Shown here piece after piece: positions 58,267 through 64,000 of a DNA stretch of 64,000 bases (position 1 is its first letter; each line of letters begins with the position of its first letter). This stretch comes from Hysterium pulicare CBS 123377 (Eukaryota > Ascomycota > Dothideomycetes > Hysteriales > Hysteriaceae): contig AJFK01000323.1 of NCBI GenBank assembly GCA_000467715.1, positions 62,001 to 126,000 of the forward strand, given 5' to 3'. The translations under genes were made by a program, and so were the position numbers. The notes beneath the pieces were generated by a model. It did not search any database, was not told the DNA's origin, and was given only the letters and a program-made list of their open reading frames with translations.

Positions 58267-61200
58267 TGTGAATGAATTTGTGCGGTGGCAAGGTTTGAGA
58301 GTGTTCAAAATGGTATGGATGAGTGAATGCTCGAAGTTGGAATCACCAAAGCAGACTCCTTTTATATCGAGATATGTATGACATAAGAACATTCCTTTGA
58401 GACTCGAGGTACGCCAATAACGGCAGGGTGAACAAATCTTGTGACGATATATGTCTAATTGGTGATTGAGGACACATTCAAGACGTCTTAGGAGAATTAC
58501 AAGCGGCTGATTGGACTGTTAAAAGAAAGAAACGTTGGGATGGCAAAGCGTAATAAAACCATGCAACATACTTGTTCATGGATGATTGATCCGATGCTGA
58601 AGTCTCTCTGGCGCTCATGTCTTTCTTTGTAGCATCCTCTGTTTTATCCATCGTACTTGAGCTCAAAATAATTAAAAAAAGGTGAGATTGAGGCAAAGAG
58701 CAGGGAGCAGGGAGGAGGCGTACTTCAGATATGCCGAGCCCCCAGGAGCGCCCCACTCAGTAGGTCACGTGGGACCATGCCATTGCGGCACAGCAATTAT
58801 CGACTTGGGCCGACGTCATCAGCAAAAGGAAATACATTTTACAAGTAGCATCGAAAATAACGTGTGGATGAAAATTTAAAATAATTTGCAGGCTTGAAAG
58901 AGAGTGGATTTCAACAATAATAAGCGAGCGCTTCCAAGAATACTACGCACAGCCTCAATGACTCCATTTCGGTACATTCATGGGTGAACTTTCATCAGTT
59001 GGGGAGGTCTCTAGTCATGCAGAGCCTCTTCCCGTGGACGGTGCCTCTAGTGAGTACTTTGGTACATCTCACAACTGGGAACTTACAAGATTCTAGGCAG
59101 ACTCGGGCGAATCATCGCAACGGACTTGTAGGTGCGTCCTTCCTGGCATTGAAGATGGTATATACGAATTCGTGCGATCTTGGAAGCCGTATTGATGCCG
59201 GGCGATGATGTGCTTCGTCTACTACCACCCGCCATCTTGCTGAGGACTCGAGAGCGAAAAGACCCAATCTCACGAGATCAAAGAGGCGGAACATACTTGA
59301 ATCTTTCAATGGTTGAAAATTCGTTCTTTGCAACTCCAAACGGCTGTGCTGTGACGATATTAAGGGTTAACATGAAGTACTATCCATACTTAGTACAGCA
59401 CGTCCGTCACAACGTCCTTACTCGTAGGTATCATAAATCTTGCTGCTTGGTTATATGAAGTAAGTTGGCCATTATGACTTGAAAGAAGGTCTTTTTGTCG
59501 TATCCTTTTAGCAGCTGGTTGCAGAGTGGAATACGATGTGGGATACTGAAGTCCCCGTACGTTCCATTCGATCTGTTTTGCGAACTCCGCTCGGCGTGTA
59601 TGATGTTATGTCTCAATGTCGGAGCCCACTTGCTTAGCTAGCCCAGTATGATTCTCGCCTTGTGGGCCAAGCAAACTGCTGGAAATGGTTGTGGCCGGAT
59701 GGGTAGCCTCAGCGGCCTTGGCCTCCAAATTGGCTAGATGTCCGGTGGAACACTTGCCACATACTTCAACCAGAAGGCCGTCTTAGTGATCGGCACACCT
59801 GCTACTGCGGAAGCCTGCGCAAAGGAGCACAATCTTGGAACTTGTTCTTGTTCTCCTGGCGGTAGGACTAGAAAGATATCGGTAGTGCCGGTGGCGCGGC
59901 TGCAATTGTCCGTGCGCTATCAACCCGCAAGACCGGCAACCGGCTCTCGGACTGTGGGATGATCGAACCCGCAGTAACCTCACCTCGCTTTCAACCTTAC
60001 TACCAATCTTAGCACCTCAATCTCAACCTTACCTTAGAGCTCACTTGTTGCTATGAAACCTCAGTATTTTGCTTTTTACCGTGGATAGCAGAGCGCACAG
60101 TTGAAAAAGTTATAGTAGATAGGAAGCAGGCAGGCTTTCACGGTGCAGCGGCGAGTTCAAACGACGATCCATGTCTCACGAAATACGCCATCAGCCCAGA
60201 GGTCTGGGTGCTGAGGAGTCAAACGGCATTCGCCGAAAGAAAGATGGGATATGTTTCGTATTCTACAGCGGGTTCCGCGGCCCGTCCCGACGGCAAAAGC
60301 AACTATCGTAGGAAAATGTGATTCGCCGAAAAGAATAACAGATGTCATAATTCGTCGTTTTGGAAGGGTGGGTCTGTACCTACCCCTTCCCTTACTACCA
60401 CTCTACAAAGCCGATTCGGACTCTGGAAAGGGCCTCAAAGGAAATTACCATCCTCGAGTATATTCAGAACGGAGCGTATGGGACAAATCTTGAAAGGGTT
60501 GTATAGCCAAAGGAGTTCGCAATACGACGAAAAGTCTACCCATCGTGAGTCTCCTGGGGGTTGAATGTCACCGCTTCCAAATCAAAACTTCGGTTCACTT
60601 AAGACTAGCGTGTCAACCATCACGATGTTGTCAAACAATCACCGCCAACCTAGACGAATATGGCATGCGGAAAGGGTGGGAAGTGGGGGCAGCCCTTATT
60701 ATTCGCAGTGTCTCAGAGATAGAGCTTGACCGCTATCATCAGCTCACTACAGAAGGCTGCTCGGATTGATGTCGGTGAGCAACTATTGGTAGGTAGTTGT
60801 CATATGGCAGACATTTCATCATTTCAGGAAGGCTAGCACAGGTCTATTCCTCTCATAGTCGACACTTATTAGCAAACAATAGGCGTCTTGACTCATTGGA
60901 ATGGTATCTTGAACGGTATTGACCTACATCATCGGCTTCATACTTTTTGTTGAGAGACACCTACCCCGTTCATGGCATGGCACCCATTTTTGATGTCGAC
61001 GTTTGCATGCGGGGCGCTTGATGGGTTTGATCAACCCATACACCCTTCGACATCCCCGGCCTGCACAGTTTCTTCCACTTCTCTACACTCCCCCTCGTCG
61101 TCTCTTCATCGGGGTACGCCGTCAAGTACTTTCCAATAGTTTTCATCGCATTTGCCTTACCACCATCTGCTCATTACCTAAGTTCTTCATCAGCCAGTCC

Positions 61201-63540
61201 CATTTGGTTTGACGTGGCTTTTGACATCTCGGTCTACTCTGGGAAAAGTCGTACACTCATCTCATTGCACGCCTTCAGACTTGGGGGACGCCCTGGGTTT
61301 GGATTGCTGTGCGAGATGGAGCGGGTTGCGTGAAGGGGACGCCCCGATCGCAGCTTGCGCGTCTTTTGCTACATACAGGCCAATGAAGGCAGAAATGGTT
61401 AGCAGCGTCTTGGTTCACTGCGTTGGAATTGGGAAGAACTTCGCGGAACTCATTCGTCATCTCACCAAAGGAGCGAGCAGAGGAGACCCGGTCAAGTTGC
61501 AGCGTTCGGTAAGTTACAACCATGCTTTGCAAGGTCCGCACCAGTCCGACAGCAAATATGCTAACAAGAACATAGATTATATCCGCACAACTCGTCCGAG
61601 GTATATGAGCAAACTGCTCGACAGCACATACGGCTGGCAGTCCACTCTAAGCGACTTTTCCCTCTCGGGGACTTTCACGCCAGGACATCTTACTCCAAGC
61701 CTACTTCAAAGCAAGTTTCTTTGAAACGAACGAGATCAGACCTCGCTATATGCGACCGGAACCATCTTCTTATATACGACTATCCAGCCCGATGCCCCTA
61801 GGTCCTCTACTCCAGGCATGGACCTCGGCACAACCTCCGAAAGGCCACCGCTAGGTACCTTGGAGGAAGAGAACAGGCTTGAGTTCGCTCGCCACTCTTA
61901 CAAGGGCTGCCAGGAGGTCATCACCAAATGGCAGATGTGCAGAATTGAAACTCAAACAAGACCTTGATCAACTTTCGATTGCACAACACGGAAGTGCTCG
62001 ATTCGAGCTTCCTTATCAACGAATCTCTCGTTCCACATCGTGTACAAGAGGAGTTGACCATTTCCGGATGTGGTCAGTTTTCGGCTAGCCAACTTAGGCA
62101 AGCCTGACTCGAGCCGTCGAAGCCAAAGAACCTCTCGTTCTACGTCTGGTACAATGCCTCGTCTGGCGATCGGAATCAAATTAGTCACGAACAAACTCGG
62201 TGCCAGAAGGTCATCTTTCTCTTTGGAGACTATACATTTCTATATATTGCTAAAATCACGCCTTTGTATATATGACTGTTCCGCTACCTGTTGCGTGAGC
62301 AATCCAACTGGTAGTTCAAAGGTTCAAAAGATTTTCTTTTCAAGCCTTTGGTGAACGGATCAACTTTGAGCTACCGAAACCGGATAGTGATGGCAATCAA
62401 TCACATGCTCTGCTATATGCGCGCTTCGTGGTTGAGAACCTTCCTTTCTTCGACTATGCTCACGTCGATGAAATATCGCACCTTGTCGAAGGGACAAGAA
62501 TTGTCACAAGTATTGCACTTCTGACTACTTCACGATTGCGCTTCGAACAATTATCTGAAGCATCAAGTACATCGCTACTTCAGAACACCAACCCGTCATC
62601 AAGCGGGATCCAGGGCACTTCAAAACCCTACATACTCCATTTCGATGTATGGGCAGTAGATTGAATATTATCTCTGCACCACATCCTGGCGAACTTGCCA
62701 CCACATTACCAATCGTTCGTGGTACACCAAATGTCTATCCGGCGAAGATTAAAATCCGGAAACACGGGACGGCGAAAGCCCAAACTCAAGCTTGAGAGGG
62801 CTTGTTTGATACGGAGCATTTCTCCGCAAACAAAAACCGTTTCACCGCGCATCCAGTATCTCACAGATATGGACTCACTGTTTCCGAGGCTAGCACGCCA
62901 TGCCCTGCTGTCTACAGCAACTGTCAGCCTGCCGGCAACACTAGCCACAAAGGGCCATGCTACCTACCGATCGAAGTGCCCACCATTCTGCATATGGTCA
63001 TGTCGTCGCAGTGGCCATGGTAGCGCAAAGCCGCGGACGGGGCTGCAGTCTTTGCCAAGACTGGCTCCTCATGTTGGGATGCAACGGATCGGTTCTCTGC
63101 TACTTTGGTACAGTGAATAGGGGTGCTTTGGATGGTTACTGGGTTGGGTTGGGGGTTCAGTATGCGGTTTCAGCTTAGTAACTCCCACGCACGCACACTC
63201 GCTTCGCTTGCTCTGCATGAAAGGGACGCCTGGATTGTAGACTAGCGCGACGGCAGGTAGCTGATGGGGACGCCCTGAAGCTAGCTGCTAGCGTCATGTC
63301 TGTGGGGTCTTACTTCTGAAACGAGGACGATGATTGGTATGGAGGAGAGACATTTCATGTATGTAGCACATTGGAAGGATGGCTTTTGGAATATGTGACA
63401 TGTTTTTGCCTTTGTGCACCTTGGAATTTGTGCAGAAAGTGAAACTTGATCAATGAAGTGCAGGCACCATGGGAAGCAGAGGTATATGTGGATTTAGTCG
63501 CTTCGGCTTGAGGAGGAAACGTATGTACAAGTTGAAAGAG
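58267..63540. other. 5.3 kb without a supportable gene
   Basis: Only frames of 60-170 codons, none with a recognisable motif. One at 61209-61724 (171 codons) and a run at 62330-62664 (ENLPFFDYAHVDEISHLVEG) look protein-like but cannot be placed or joined. The 58478-58756 minus frame has a credible ATG (58653) but only about 57 codons. Looks like a decayed or gene-poor area. Confidence 0.45.
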
Positions 63541-64000
63541 GGTATAAGCAATTACTTGATTATTGATTCATCTACCCAGGTAGATAAAGGCTACTTATAT
63601 ACCTAATGGCTGGATAGATGAATGGTCTGCGTTTGCCATGTTGATGTTAAAGGTGGTAGTATTGATGAAGAGTGTGTTAAGTTAATGTTAGAGGTTATAA
63701 TTAATGTAGCTTATTATCAATAGTAATAATAGTATACTAGAACTATGTTGTAAGGAGTATGATGGTCGAACTACCTTGATTAATTCTGGAGGGCGGGAGC
63801 CCATCTTCAAATATATATATACAGATACAGATACAGTGGCTGCATGAGAGATTTAGCTACATGAATCGTGTCGGCGTCAGACCTTCGGTCATTTATACCA
63901 CGCTTCAACAAGCTAAAGAATCAAAACTAACAAGAACTTAATGTAAGATTAAAGAAATACTATTATGTTATTTTAAATTAGTTATAAACAAGACCTTTAA
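63540..64000. repeat. AT/TA-rich block at the right edge, possible repeat fossil
   Basis: TA-rich sequence with stops in all frames, short TA and GATACA microrepeats (63815-63836), and a small inverted repeat (GGGCGGGAGCCC near 63790). It runs off the window. Fits an old RIP-affected repeat; family not determined. Confidence 0.35.

Noticed and set aside
58478-58756. Small minus-strand frame beginning MDKTEDATKK
   Set aside because: About 57 codons from the first ATG, no motif, no clear further exon.
61209-62664. Protein-like segments (ENLPFFDYAHVDEI and others)
   Set aside because: Several frames, no recognisable domain; could be a decayed gene but the evidence is too thin.

Overview
The window is chromosomal DNA of a filamentous ascomycete (Pezizomycotina). 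Genes are interrupted by many short introns (37 to 111 bp, mostly 45 to 70) with GTAAGT-like donors and CTAAC/CTAAT-like branch points. The gene content is typical of the group: a HET-domain protein, a Zn2Cys6 regulator, several P450s, Dal5-type transporters, a fungal rhodopsin-fold membrane protein and DUF7730-like paralogues. A plant- or soil-associated Leotiomycete is my best guess, but that is an inference from family resemblance. I see no tRNA, rRNA, CRISPR or intact mobile element.

Region by region. 1-5.0 kb holds a possible metabolic group: a Baeyer-Villiger monooxygenase (cut by the window edge), a divergently transcribed MFS transporter, and an FMN-dependent NtaA/DszA-type monooxygenase. 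The shared promoter of the first two carries a 14-bp triple tandem repeat. 5.5-12.5 kb is accessory: a HET gene with a frame break, a small secreted protein, a single-pass membrane protein and a lone PigL_N-like domain. 12.5-24.3 kb has an acidic nuclear-looking protein with a frame change, a Zn2Cys6 factor, a tandem pair of DUF7730-like paralogues, a two-helix membrane protein, a C2H2/zipper protein and a P450 with in-frame stops.

25-43 kb is the conserved housekeeping core: an AtuA-like DUF1446 protein, the cohesin subunit Scc3/STAG, the TRAP-alpha/Irc22-like ER protein, a CCCH zinc-finger protein, aprataxin (Hnt3) and a DEAH-family RNA helicase of the DHX29/DHX57/YLR419W type. Two divergent pairs share short promoters (Irc22-like with CCCH; aprataxin with helicase). 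44-50 kb has a rhodopsin-fold membrane protein, a Dal5-type MFS transporter and an HbpS/GlcG-like protein.

50.4-64 kb is decayed. It has a broken unknown gene, a P450 remnant, one intact P450 (55.2-57.0 kb), a degenerate subtilase copy, two AT/TA-rich blocks that look like RIP-altered repeat fossils, and long stretches without a supportable gene.

All splice models were assembled by eye from frame, GT/AG sites and family resemblance. Frame arithmetic closes exactly for most of them. No homology search was possible, so family names rest on motif recognition.
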